Assembly (NCBI GenBank): GCA_963691815.1
Contig: OY829645.1
Span: forward strand, 1,302,001 to 1,366,000
DNA from: Echiichthys vipera
Taxonomy: Eukaryota; Chordata; Actinopteri; Perciformes; Trachinidae
Length of the DNA: 64,000 nt
Reading direction: 5' to 3'
A model generated the notes under the pieces. That model worked only from the letters and a program-made list of their open reading frames with translations, did no database searches and had not been told where the DNA came from. Positions 1 to 8,647 of the stretch are shown here, in pieces. The number at the start of each line of letters is the position of its first letter. Within the stretch, counting starts at the first letter, position 1. Both the position numbers and the translations under genes were made by a program.

Positions 1-641
1 ACAAAGAAAAAGACATTTCTGGGGAGTGTGTGTGTGAGGCAGTGAACGCTGTGGGGTCGGAGCAGCGCACAACCACTGAAATAAAAAAAAAATGGTCCGA
101 CGTGAAGGTGGAGGTGAAGCGGAGGATTTCGGCCCACCGCCGCAGTATCGCCGCAACCGAAGTATCACCGCAGGGAGAGCGGCGGCTATTGTGGAGGAAA
201 CAGCTCTAAGCGGAGTTGTGGGGGGCCATGAAGGCGACACAGATCCTCCTCAAGGTAAATGTGTTAAACTCAGAAATGTCATTATACTAGGCTGCTCACA
301 TTACACATGCTCGTGCGTTAAGTTGCCAGGATATAAACACATTGACTCATGTTTAATTACTTCATTTTTTTTATTATTATTTCTCAATAGACGATGAGAC
401 AGGAGAGGGCTCCTCCCTCTGCACCGTGCGCCCTGGCGTCTCCACCGGCACCTCCAGCACCACGCGCCCCGGCGACTCCACGCCAGCTGACGTCCGCCCG
501 ACTGGCCGTGTCCTTTCACAAGCTGTGCTGGAATCACAGGAGGAAATAGTGAGAACAATCCGTGGCGTCAGTGATCGTGTAGATCAAATTGTCAATGCAC
601 TGGGAGATATTTATCATGCAATAAATGCACGTACAAAGTAA
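1..641 (+). pseudogene. Harbinger Myb/SANT-like DNA-binding protein, broken
   Basis: The accessory DNA-binding gene of Harbinger elements, which in this family helps bring the transposase to DNA. Exon 1 runs to 254 with donor GT at 255-256. The acceptor AG is at 389-390, and exon 2 (391-641) encodes an acidic and Thr/Ser-rich linker then a short helical end containing SQAVLESQEEIV. The SANT part is readable around 50-150 (EIKKKWSDVKVEVK), but reading frame is lost at several points. The start codon lies outside the window. Copy 2 at 3077-3842 has the same exon layout. Confidence 0.75.
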
Positions 642-1643
642 ATCGTGTCCTTGCCTCTTTACATCATTGAAATCAGACGCTGCCCGGCCCGTATCGCTTC
701 GCGGGGTGGGTCGAGGTTGACGGGTCCGGCATCCGGTTCCTCCGGTGGGGGGGGGGGGGGGGACACCATAGGCCAGCACGATGCGGCACACCTTCTCAGG
801 TGTACAGCAGCACCCCGCCCGACCTGTCTGCACAGCGCCAGCGCCCCTTCAATAGGTCAATTGCCCTCTCCACCACTGCCCGAGTTCGGGAATGGCGGTC
901 GTTGTATCTCCCCTCTTGGTCGGTGCCGGGGTTAGTGAGAGGGGTCAACAGCCACGTTCTTGTGGGGTAACCATATATATATATAAATCGCACTACTGTT
1001 CGCGGGAAAACAAACAGGACAAAATAACTGCATTACAAGGATTGACAAGACTGATCCCACTTATATTAATGACTGCAGAGGTTCCAACTTTACGCACGCG
1101 TTTATTGAGACGAAAAATGAACACAAGGAGACATTCTTTTTTCACCAGGGAAAAAAACAAATACACATATTTGAATGCGCGTGTCCAAACGGGCATTGTG
1201 CTGGTTTAAATTCGGGGCGCATTAAACGGATAAATGATTTACTCACCGAGAAGCCACCCATCGCGCACCGTGCCAGCCTCCAACCTGTTACCAACCATGC
1301 TATTGTTTAGATTGAACGAGTCATGCGTTGCCAGAAATCCCAGAGTGGTCAGCACCTGTGTGGGAACGGACAACCCCTGGCTCCTGGGCGTGTGTCGTTC
1401 TAAGTCTGGCCGCAGCTCCGCGCACAGCTCCGCGCACAGCTCCGCGCACAGCTCCGCGCACAGCTCCGCGCACAGCTCCGCGCACAGCTCCAGTAACACT
1501 GGCCTCGGCCACCCGAAACGACTCATGAGCCAGTTGTCGTCATTTGCAAACAGATCTTCCCGCTCTCTAAACACCCTCTCACGGCTGATATAACCATTTG
1601 CGATGTCTTCTAACAAGGCCAAGGCTGCCATTGTTAATGCCAT
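580..1643 (-). pseudogene. HARBI1-like: HARBI1-type DDE transposase, internally deleted
   Basis: N-terminal exon 1643-1239 begins MALTMAALALLEDIANG and passes through LMSRFGWPRPVLLEL. It jumps at FLAT directly to THDSFNLNNSMVGNRLEAG, the region of the second catalytic Asp. The part that normally holds the first catalytic Asp is missing. The C-terminal exon (993 downwards) has NDRHSRTRAVVERAIDLLKG, which carries the catalytic Glu. A 2-bp loss near 800 and a poly-G run at 750-762 replacing about 46 bp of copy-2 sequence break the C-terminus. An expanded CAEL repeat sits in the N-terminal exon. It cannot encode an active transposase. Confidence 0.8.
1414..1491. repeat. 12-bp coding minisatellite (CAEL repeat)
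   Basis: The unit AGCTCCGCGCAC is repeated six times in full plus a half unit, inside the HARBI1-like exon. On the minus strand it encodes six successive CAEL tetrapeptides, where copy 2 of the same transposon has only one. Because the unit is a multiple of three, the expansion keeps the reading frame. Confidence 0.95.
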
Positions 1644-1979
1644 TTTTCATTAAATTGCGCATGCTTTTATATCCTTATCCTTATTTTATATCCTTACGAT
1701 TGCAAACACCTGTGTGTTAATTGTCCATTAATGTGTCTCTGATGCGCACATTACACTGAGGATGAATTGTTTTCACATAACTAACAGTTTCCCAGCATCA
1801 CCTCTGAGTGTCGCCAACGAACAATAGCTGTAGAAACGTGCGTACGACAGCCATGAAGTTTGCGTGGCGCACCGCACATTTCCACGGTCATTTCACTTTT
1901 GATACATCCGAACGTTGGCGTGGAAAATGGCGTACGCCACGTTTTTGTGCGTACGCAACATTGATACATGAGGCCCCAG

Positions 1980-2299
1980 TTCTTTGGGGATTTCAGGCCT
2001 CTCCCGCATTAGCGCCGTTGGTGTTAGCGACAACAGCTGTTCACGGGTGTAAACAATGGAGTCGCCGCATTGTTGCGTCCAGACGGAGACGCGGCCGCAA
2101 AAATAGTCCCAAGAATGAGACAAACGGACAAAAGATACGTAAGAAAGTTCACGAACATAGTTGGCTAAGGTTAACACGACGACTTACAGGAAAAAGTACT
2201 AATAAAAAGACAGTAAAATAAGATAAAATAGCAAAAAAGTGCGTAAAGGAGAGGGAGCAACTGTTGCTGGCTGCCGCTTTACACAGCGCTGGAACCGGA
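1980..2299 (-). mobile_element. 5' end of a CR1/L2/Rex-type LINE
   Basis: Nearly the same sequence as 15905-16229, the 5' end of the minus-strand LINE there. It includes the start of the LINE ORF (minus from about 2177) with the residues SVWTQQCGDSIVYTREQL. The 5' terminus is at about 2299 (TCCGGTTCC on the minus strand). The rest of the LINE was displaced by Harbinger copy 1, whose right TIR ends at 1976. Confidence 0.8.
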
Positions 2300-2881
2300 A
2301 GAAGGGGGTCAGTTCCTCCCCTCCTGTCACCCCGCCCGTTGCGGTGATACTTCGGCGGTGGGCCGAAATCCTCTGCTTCACCTCCACCTTCACGTCGGAC
2401 CATTTTTTTTAAATTTCAGTGGTTGTGCGCTGCTCGACCCCACAGCGTTCACTGCCTCAAACACACACTCCCACTCAAATGTCTTTTTCTTCATGTTTAT
2501 CCCTGAAAAGAGGCTACCAAATAACACAGCTCTTCGGGTCTCCACCTATTTAATAACATTTCGAGCTTAGACTCGTTGAAGTTGCGCTTCTTACCTTTAC
2601 TCATCGTTTAAATCTGATGGTGCAGAGAGGGAATCCCCGGTGCAGGCCCTATTTACATTGATTTGCATATTTAAATGGGGGCGTGGACAGGGAGGAGTTT
2701 AGCACTTCTACATGTGCGCTCAGTTCCACGTTGATTGGGATGTACAAAGGAAAAGTCCTTGGATCCATGCGTACGCACACTTTGATACATCTGAATTTTT
2801 TTGTGCTTACGCCAGTTTCTGGATTCTAGCGTACGCCATGTTTTAGTAAGAAAGCCACGCAAGTCTTAGTACATGAGGCCC
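2300..2881 (-). mobile_element. Harbinger fragment (third copy), left end with Myb/SANT start
   Basis: Inverted relative to copies 1 and 2. The TIR is at its right edge (TACATGAGGCCC, about 2870-2881), followed by CAG at 2882-2884. An ATG at 2604 (minus) starts the Myb/SANT reading frame (MSKGKKRNFNESK), which is broken soon after. The sequence is cut at about 2300, after the bases matching GGGGAGGAACTGACCCCC of copy 2, by the 5' end of the LINE. Unlike copy 2 it keeps about 260 bp between the TIR and the ATG, so it derives from a longer element. Confidence 0.8.
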
Positions 2882-3076
2882 CAGGTGCAGTGGACATCTT
2901 CTCTGTTTCCTTTTCTTCAGGCCAGTAGTCAAAAAAGAAGTTGCTGTTTGGAGACAGAACTTTCTGGAGAAGCAATGCAAGCCTTTTTCCATGCTTCAGT
3001 CTGTTTTCCTCAGTCACTGGTGTTGTGAAAACTGACACATCAGGGGCCTCATGTACAGATTTATCAGATTTAAACG

Positions 3077-3842
3077 ATGAGTAAAGGTAAGAAGCGCAAC
3101 TTCAACGAGTCTAAGCTCTAAATTTTATTAAATGAAGTGGAGACCGAAGAGCGGTTTTATTTGGTAGCCTCTTTTCAGGGATAAACACAAAGAAAAAGAC
3201 ATTTCTGGGGAGTGTGTGTGTGAGGCAGTGAACTCTGTTGGGTCGGAGCAGCGCACAACCACTGAAATAAAAAAAAAAATGGTCCGACGTGAAGCGGAGG
3301 ATTTCGGCCCACCGCCGAAGTATCACCGCAACGGGCGGGGTGACAGGAGGGGAGGAACTGACCCCCTTTGACCAGAGAGTGGCGGTTATTGTGGAGGGAA
3401 CAGCTCTAAGCGGAGTTGTGGGGGCCCATGAAGGCGACACAGATCATCCTCAAGGTAAATGTGTTAAACTCAGAAATGTCATTATACTCGGCTGCTCACA
3501 TTACACATGCTCGTGCGTTAAGTTGCCAGGATATAAACACATTGACTCATGTTTAATTACTTCATTTTTTTTAATCATTATTTCTCAATAGACGATGAGA
3601 CAGGAGAGGGCTCCTCCCTCTGCACCGTGCGCCCTGGCGTCTCCACCGGCACCTCCAGCACCACGCGCCCCGGCGACTCCACGCCAGCTGACGTCCGCCC
3701 GACTGGCCGTGTCCTTTCACAAGCTGTGCTGGAATCACAGGAGGAAATAGTGAGAGCAATCCGTGGCGTCAGTGATCTTCTAGATCAAATTGTCAATGCA
3801 CTGGGAGATATTTATCATGCAATAAATGCACGTACAAAGTAA
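3077..3842 (+). pseudogene. Harbinger Myb/SANT-like protein, broken
   Basis: ATG at 3077 starts MSKGKKRNFNESK and then meets a stop; the frame recovers to give ETEER, EIKKKWSDVK and other SANT-domain signatures through about 3454. Donor GT follows at 3455, acceptor AG at 3590-3591, and exon 2 (3592-3842) encodes a Thr/Ser/Pro-rich linker and a C-terminal helix with EEIVRAIRGVSDLLDQIVNA. The exon 2 stop (3840-3842) lies 60 bp past the stop of the opposite-strand transposase, so the two coding 3' ends overlap antisense. Several frame breaks make it non-functional. Confidence 0.75.
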
Positions 3843-4824
3843 ATCGTGTCCTTGCCTCTTTACATCATTGAAATCAGACGCTGACGGGCCCGCATCGCTT
3901 TGCGGGGTGGGTCGAGGTTGACGGGTCCGGCATCCGGTTCCTCTGGTGGGGGGGATGTGCTCTGGCAGTGGTATGCCATGGCGGTGTGCCAAGTTGTGCA
4001 GGACACCATAGGCCAGCACGATGCGGCACACCTTCTCAGGTGTGTACAGCAGCACCCCGCCCGACCTGTCTAGACAGCGCCAGCGCCCCTTCAATAGGTC
4101 AATTGCCCTCTCCACCACTGCCCGAGTTCGGGAATGGCGGTCGTTGTATCTCCCCTCTTGGTCGGTGCCGGGGTTAGTGAGAGGGGTCAACAGCCACGTT
4201 CTCAGGGGGTAACTATATATATATAAATCACACTACTGTTCGCGGGAAAAACAAACAGGACAAAATAACTGCATTACAAGGATTGACAAGACTGATCACA
4301 CTTATATTAATGACTGCAGAGGTTCCAACTTTACGCACGCGTTTATTGAGACGAATAATGAACACAAGGAGACATTCTTTTTTCACCAGGGAAAAAAACA
4401 AATACACATATTTGAATGCGCGTGTCCAAACGGGCATTGTGCTGGTTTAAATTCGGGGCGCATTAAACGGATACATGATTTACTCACCGAGAAGCCACCC
4501 ATCGCGCACCGTGCCAGCCTCCAACCTGTTACCAACCATGCTATTGTTTAGATTGAACGAGTCATGCGTTGCCAGAAATCCCAGAGTGGTCAGCACCTGT
4601 GTGGGAATGGACAACCCCTGGCTCCTGGCTGTGTGTCGTTCTAGGGCTGGCCGCAGCTCCGCGCACAGCTCCAGTAACACTGGCCTCGGCAACCCGAAAC
4701 GACTCATGAGCCAGTTGTCGTCATTTGCAAACAGATCTTCCCGCTCTCTAAACACCCTCTCACGGCTGACATAACCATTTGCGATGTCTTCTAACAAGGC
4801 CAAGGCTGTCATTGTTAATTCCAT
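3780..4824 (-). pseudogene. HARBI1-like: HARBI1-type DDE transposase, internally deleted
   Basis: The N-terminal exon 4824-4480 begins MELTMTALALLEDIANGY and has a single CAEL unit. As in copy 1, FLAT is joined straight to THDSFNLNN, removing the region of the first catalytic Asp. The exon ends at a GTGAGT donor at about 4485. The C-terminal exon (about 4220-3780) has YPLRTWLLTPLTNPG and NDRHSRTRAVVERAID with the catalytic Glu, and stays open to the stop at 3780. A TA microsatellite at 4213-4226 sits where the acceptor would be. The remaining frame is fairly clean, but the protein lacks one triad residue. Confidence 0.8.
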
Positions 4825-5730
4825 TTTTTATTAAATTGCGCATGCTTTTATATCCTTCTCCTTATTTTATATCCTTACGATTGCAAACACGTGTGTGTTA
4901 ATTGTCCATTAATGTGTCTCTGATGCGCACATTACACTGAGGATGAATTGTTTTCACATAACTAACAGTTTCCCAGCATCACCTCTAAGTGTCGCCAACG
5001 AAACAATAGCTGTAGAAACGTGCGTACGACAGCCATGAAGTTTGCGTGGCGCACCGCACATTTCCACGGTCATTTCACTTTTGATACATCCGAACGTTGG
5101 CGTGGAAAATGGCGTACGCCATGTTTTTGTGCGTACGCAACATTGATACATGAGGCCCCTGATGCAGCTTCATTCTCCCCTCCCCCTCATTGCCAGAGTC
5201 TTTCTGGGCTGTTGGAACATGCATATGGGCTTGATGGAGGAGACAACGGCCTGGAGACAGCATGAGGAGGCCGCCCTGTCTTTTATCCCTAATCCCTGAT
5301 CCTCATTCTTTCATTCACTTTACCCTCTTCACTATATATGTACCTAAATATGTGCCTAATAAAAGACGAAAACAAATAAAAAACTCCCTTAGTCTAGTAA
5401 TGCCAAAATGGAACTTCTCAATCACAATTTACCCATTTATCTGCTATAAATTTAGCAGGATCTGTAACAATTTTAACCTTCCCATTTTGTTTCCCATTTT
5501 TCTATTGACTCACTGGGATGTGCTTTTACTTTCAATGGTCTTATTGTTCACTCATGCTGATCTTTCCATACGAACATGGTTAGATCTTATCACACATACA
5601 CTAACTTTGGATAATCTTTCAGCCAGGTGGTTTGTACGACACCTTCGTTCCGAGCAACGCACCCTTTAATATCCAAACTGGATATTTAGACACTGAAATG
5701 AGTTACCCCAAAGTTTATTTTTCTTACCAC

Positions 5731-6312
5731 TGTTGAGATCAACCTGCAGTTATCTCCCCGGGTCCGTTGATCGGAGGATAGAAGAAGAGATCTTGAGACG
5801 ATGGCTTGAGATCACACCAATATCTTTATTGGCGCACTTTGCAAAGCGGAGACAAGTTCTGATACAACTCAAACCAGGTCATACATCAGACGAGTCTGTT
5901 GTGGTCTAAGAGTAGCGGCTTTAAATACACTGGTGGGCTGATGGTAACGCCACCAAGGTAAAAAAGGTGGCAACAGATGTTAATCTGCCTAGCAACATCT
6001 TATAACACTAAATGCTGAGAGAAGGAATTTAGTGCATGTCCCTATATGGCTATCTAGAGAGACAGATGTGTCTGTGTTTGCAACACACAAACTTGTTAGT
6101 TAAGGAATATGTGTGTGTGTATCTAAAATGAGGAAATGAGCATTTCCTCTGTTTGTTAGAATCTTTACCTTTAACCTTGCACATTCTAGGCTCTGTGTTG
6201 CAAGTTTATTATCTGCTCAATCAGCAAGGAATAGTCTCATTCCAGGGGTACTGTGTACCAACTTCAGTTTAAAGCCACATGAAGAGAGCAGCTCATTTCT
6301 CTTACTTCCACA
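5731..6312 (-). mobile_element. Solo LTR of an ERV-type element
   Basis: A 582-bp insertion absent from the paralogous element at 35.8 kb. On the minus strand it starts TGTGGAAGTAAG and ends TCTCAACA, has a TATTTAAA promoter-like box and an AATAAA signal (CCAATAAAGAT) downstream, and is flanked by the 4-bp duplication CCAC (5727-5730 and 6313-6316). This is the expected structure of a recombined LTR. Confidence 0.85.
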
Positions 6313-6935
6313 CCACATTCATATGGCCATTTTATTGTAGTTGGGAATCTCTACACTTATGCAAATTGTATTTGCAATTCAAAAATTTCTACTCCTTTAA
6401 ATAAATGATTCAGAAATCATTCATTTTCTCACTAAATGCTTATGTATTTTCCAAAACATCTCTCTCATTTGTTAGGTCGTACCAACCTCTTACAACACAT
6501 TATATTCATTTCTGTCTAGTTTAAGACATCACTTATATACCTTTAAGTGCATATATATTTATATATTTTCAATTAAACTAGTATACAAAATAAAATTACA
6601 CAGAAAATATGAAGACGGTCACAACCTCCAAAAGGGACTCATCGGACCTCGATATTCAACCCTATAGGAATTATAGAATATCAGACAGCAGACCACATTG
6701 TCTCGAACTGTCACCTAGGTTACCACATCTTCTCAGAGCCTCAAAATATCTCAGAAAATGAAACTAGTCTTCAAAACCACAAAGGACATATGAAGACGGT
6801 CACAACCAGCAGACCACACACAGGTTCTCGAACTGTCGTCCTAGGTTTCACACACCTTCTGAGCTTCAAAAACCCCACAAGTAAATGAAGCTTGTCTTCA
6901 AAATTACACACGAGATAAGATCTAAAAAACACTGT

Positions 6936-6945
6936 ACTCACGTTT
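6936..6945 (-). promoter_or_regulatory. Possible splice donor in ERV leader
   Basis: On the minus strand the leader of copy A reads TTTAAACGTGAGTACAG, a good donor match with GT at 6941-6940, about 140 bp after the primer site. Copy C has the matching sequence (AAACGTGAGTATGG) near 36305. The position fits a retroviral major donor. No acceptor was identified. Confidence 0.4.
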
Positions 6946-7079
6946 AAAATGGATGGAGCGTCCGCTCTCCAGCACCCGTTCCTGACATCAGGCGGAATCC
7001 TGTCCTCCGTGGTGGAGCGGAATTTTTCCTTACCGGTTTAACATTCAGTCAGGACTCAGGCCTGATCAGCAGAGCGTCC

Positions 7080-7097
7080 ATCCCATCCTCGTCGCCA
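7080..7097 (-). promoter_or_regulatory. Primer binding site (tRNA-Ser)
   Basis: On the minus strand TGGCGACGAGGATGGGAT follows three bases after the LTR end. It is complementary to the 3' end of vertebrate tRNA-Ser (GCU anticodon) including the CCA, over all 18 nt as I recall that tRNA. The same 18 nt occur at 36445-36462 beside the other LTR. Confidence 0.75.
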
Positions 7098-7100
7098 AAT

Positions 7101-7496
7101 TGTGAAAGAAATTCTCTGGAGTCCTCAGTGTTTCTCAAATCATGTCTTTACTAAATACTGTATGCATAACAAAAGAGATGTCCTACCAACAGCCGGGTCT
7201 CCAACAATCTCTGCCTTCCTCCAAATCACTTCAGCAGATATACACTCACATCAAAGCACCTTACAAACACAAGGACATCAAAGTAACAAAAACACACTAC
7301 CCAATGTTTATGACCCCAGTGGATGTTATCAGTGTTTTACGACAATCAAATGTCACCATTTGCAACCCCCATATGACTCCTTCTCCACAATCCCCCAGCA
7401 CTCATTCACAGCTTGACTGTTATGTTAATCAAGGATTTACATTATAAACTAAAAAACACTTACAAAGAAAGAAGAAATCTCTGGTTATTTCCCACA
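7101..7496 (-). repeat. LTR of the non-autonomous ERV-like element, copy A
   Basis: 396 bp; it reads TGTGAAAG at the left edge and CCCACA at the right edge on the plus strand. It aligns along its length with 36466-36896. The right edge abuts plus-strand ERV gag sequence at 7497. Confidence 0.75.
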
Positions 7497-8018
7497 AGAG
7501 TAAGCTGGAAGAGGTGGTAGGGCTGGCATCAATGTCACACCAACAGTTTCAGGACAATGTGGTACATGCGATAGAAAAACATGGTAAAGACATAAAAAGA
7601 GAAGGGGAAGCTGAAAAACTTGCAGCGGAAACTGACACAGTTACAACTCAACGAGCTGCAAGGAAAGAACAAAAAGTCAAAAGTGATGGTGGTACAGGAG
7701 ATACAAGAAAATCAAACCTCACAACCACTTGCACAAGTGTTAACACCAGCGCAACAACTACCAGGAGCTGCCAATGGATACCAACAATCTCGTGGTGCAC
7801 GATGTGGATATGGAAACTCATATCGTTCAAGGGGAGGTCCCTACAGAGGACGAGGACCACGGCGAACCAGTGGTGAATGCTGGAAGTGCGGCATGCCAGG
7901 TCATTTTGCAGACCGATGTCCAAAGAACAATGAATTCAGAGGGGGCAGAGGCAGGACAATGCAACGTGGAGCTAGAGGCTCGGCAGGCCCCTGGGGGAGA
8001 CCTAATTTTGGATACTAG
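7497..8018 (+). pseudogene. gag: ERV gag, C-terminal part with nucleocapsid
   Basis: Starts mid-gene (SKLEEVVGLASMSHQQFQ region). The frame shifts near 7620, where the minus-strand copy at 51 kb reads through. The nucleocapsid has one CCHC zinc knuckle, CWKCGMPGHFADRC, then an Arg/Gly-rich tail ending NFGY at a TAG stop (8016-8018). One knuckle fits gamma-type gag. The N-terminal gag is missing. Confidence 0.85.
8016..8018 (+). promoter_or_regulatory. Likely gag-pol readthrough UAG
   Basis: Gag ends at TAG directly followed by GGG, and the protease frame continues without shift (GCPENPKEE...). The minus-strand relative has the same TAG at 50979-50981, with the protease frame in phase 48 nt further on to its ATG. 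Gammaretroviruses use UAG suppression at this junction. Confidence 0.6.
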
Positions 8019-8632
8019 GGGTGCCCAGAGAATCCTAAAGAGGAGGGTCAGTTTCCAGTGTTAGCGGTGGAGGCTGATGAAGAACCTATGCAGCAGGTTC
8101 AAATTGAGCGTAGACAAGTACCAATGCTAGTGGACACTGGAGCCACTCACACATGTGTGGGTCCAAAGTTTGCGACACACCTCCACATGACAGACAGATT
8201 TGTTAAGACAGTAGGATTCTCGGGACAAAAGTAGCCAATTCGAATGACAGCTCCAGTGAAAATAACCATAGAAATTGATGAAATTAAAATCCCAAACAAA
8301 CACCTGTCAATTTGATTGGAAGAGATGCATTGTGTAAATTAAACAATGACATGACAATGACAATTTGGTGTTTGTCAAAAAATATGCAAAATTCAGTAGA
8401 AAAGACCCCTGACGGTCAAATGGCCGTTCAAGCAGAAAGAGCTAAAGTATATTGGCTGGGGAACATCACAAAGCTAGTGTCACAAGATTTCCAGAAGTGG
8501 GAGAAATATTTGAAAGTACAACTCCCAAAAGCAAAAACACCAGCATTAGACTATCACTGTGCAATGTTTTATGATGTGACTAGAAGTGAAGAGTTCAAAA
8601 GGAAGTGGAGAAGAGAAACCGAAGGAATATAA
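8019..8632 (+). pseudogene. pro: ERV protease and start of pol, broken
   Basis: A retropepsin-type aspartic protease with the active-site LVDTGATHTC at about 8130-8160. A stop (TAG near 8233) and a small deletion near 8296 break the frame. The C-terminal portion continues 8312-8632. The relative at 50349-50930 keeps this region open, which shows what was lost here. Confidence 0.8.
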
Positions 8633-8647
8633 GTAGAATTACTCACG

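Larger units (their letters stand above)
1..1976. mobile_element. PIF/Harbinger transposon, copy 1 (left end outside window)
   Basis: DNA transposon with two convergent genes, a Myb/SANT-like gene on the plus strand and a HARBI1-type transposase gene on the minus strand. Base 1 aligns with base 3187 of copy 2, so about 143 bp of the left end lie outside the window. The right end reads TACATGAGGCCC at 1965-1976, followed by CAG at 1977-1979, the right-hand target duplication. The flank after 1979 is LINE 5' sequence, so this copy jumped into a LINE. Both genes are broken, and the transposase carries the same internal deletion as copy 2. Confidence 0.85.
3044..5158. mobile_element. PIF/Harbinger transposon, copy 2 (complete ends)
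   Basis: Bounded by inverted ends GGGCCTCATGTA (3044-3055) and TACATGAGGCCC (5147-5158). It is flanked by CAG (3041-3043) and CTG (5159-5161). The paralogous empty site at 35179-35181 reads CAG, so the target duplication is CWG with one substitution. Length is 2115 bp. It holds a Myb/SANT gene (plus) and an internally deleted HARBI1-like gene (minus) in convergent order with overlapping 3' ends. The 5' region before the Myb start codon is shorter than in the third copy. It must have moved with a transposase supplied in trans. Confidence 0.9.
2885..7496 (-). mobile_element. Non-autonomous ERV-like LTR element, copy A (interrupted)
   Basis: Read on the minus strand: LTR 7496-7101, primer binding site, a leader with a possible splice donor, then internal sequence with no gag or pol. 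Segments 2885-3041, 5162-5726 and 6317-7496 align in order with 35022-36896 (copy C). Between them sit Harbinger copy 2 (3044-5158) and a solo LTR (5731-6312). The leader contains a duplicated stretch (ATGAAGACGGTCACAACC near 6609 and 6790). The left portion ends at the third Harbinger copy. At 7497 it abuts the gag of a plus-strand ERV without sign of its own second LTR. Confidence 0.75.

Noticed and set aside
1321..1528. Ala/Arg/Pro-rich ORFs over the 12-bp repeat in other frames
   Set aside because: They are shadows of the HARBI1-like exon; only the CAEL frame matches the other Harbinger copy.
7102..7447. Two overlapping ORFs of about 100 codons
   Set aside because: They lie entirely in the LTR of the non-autonomous element and are not conserved as frames in the LTR at 36.5 kb.
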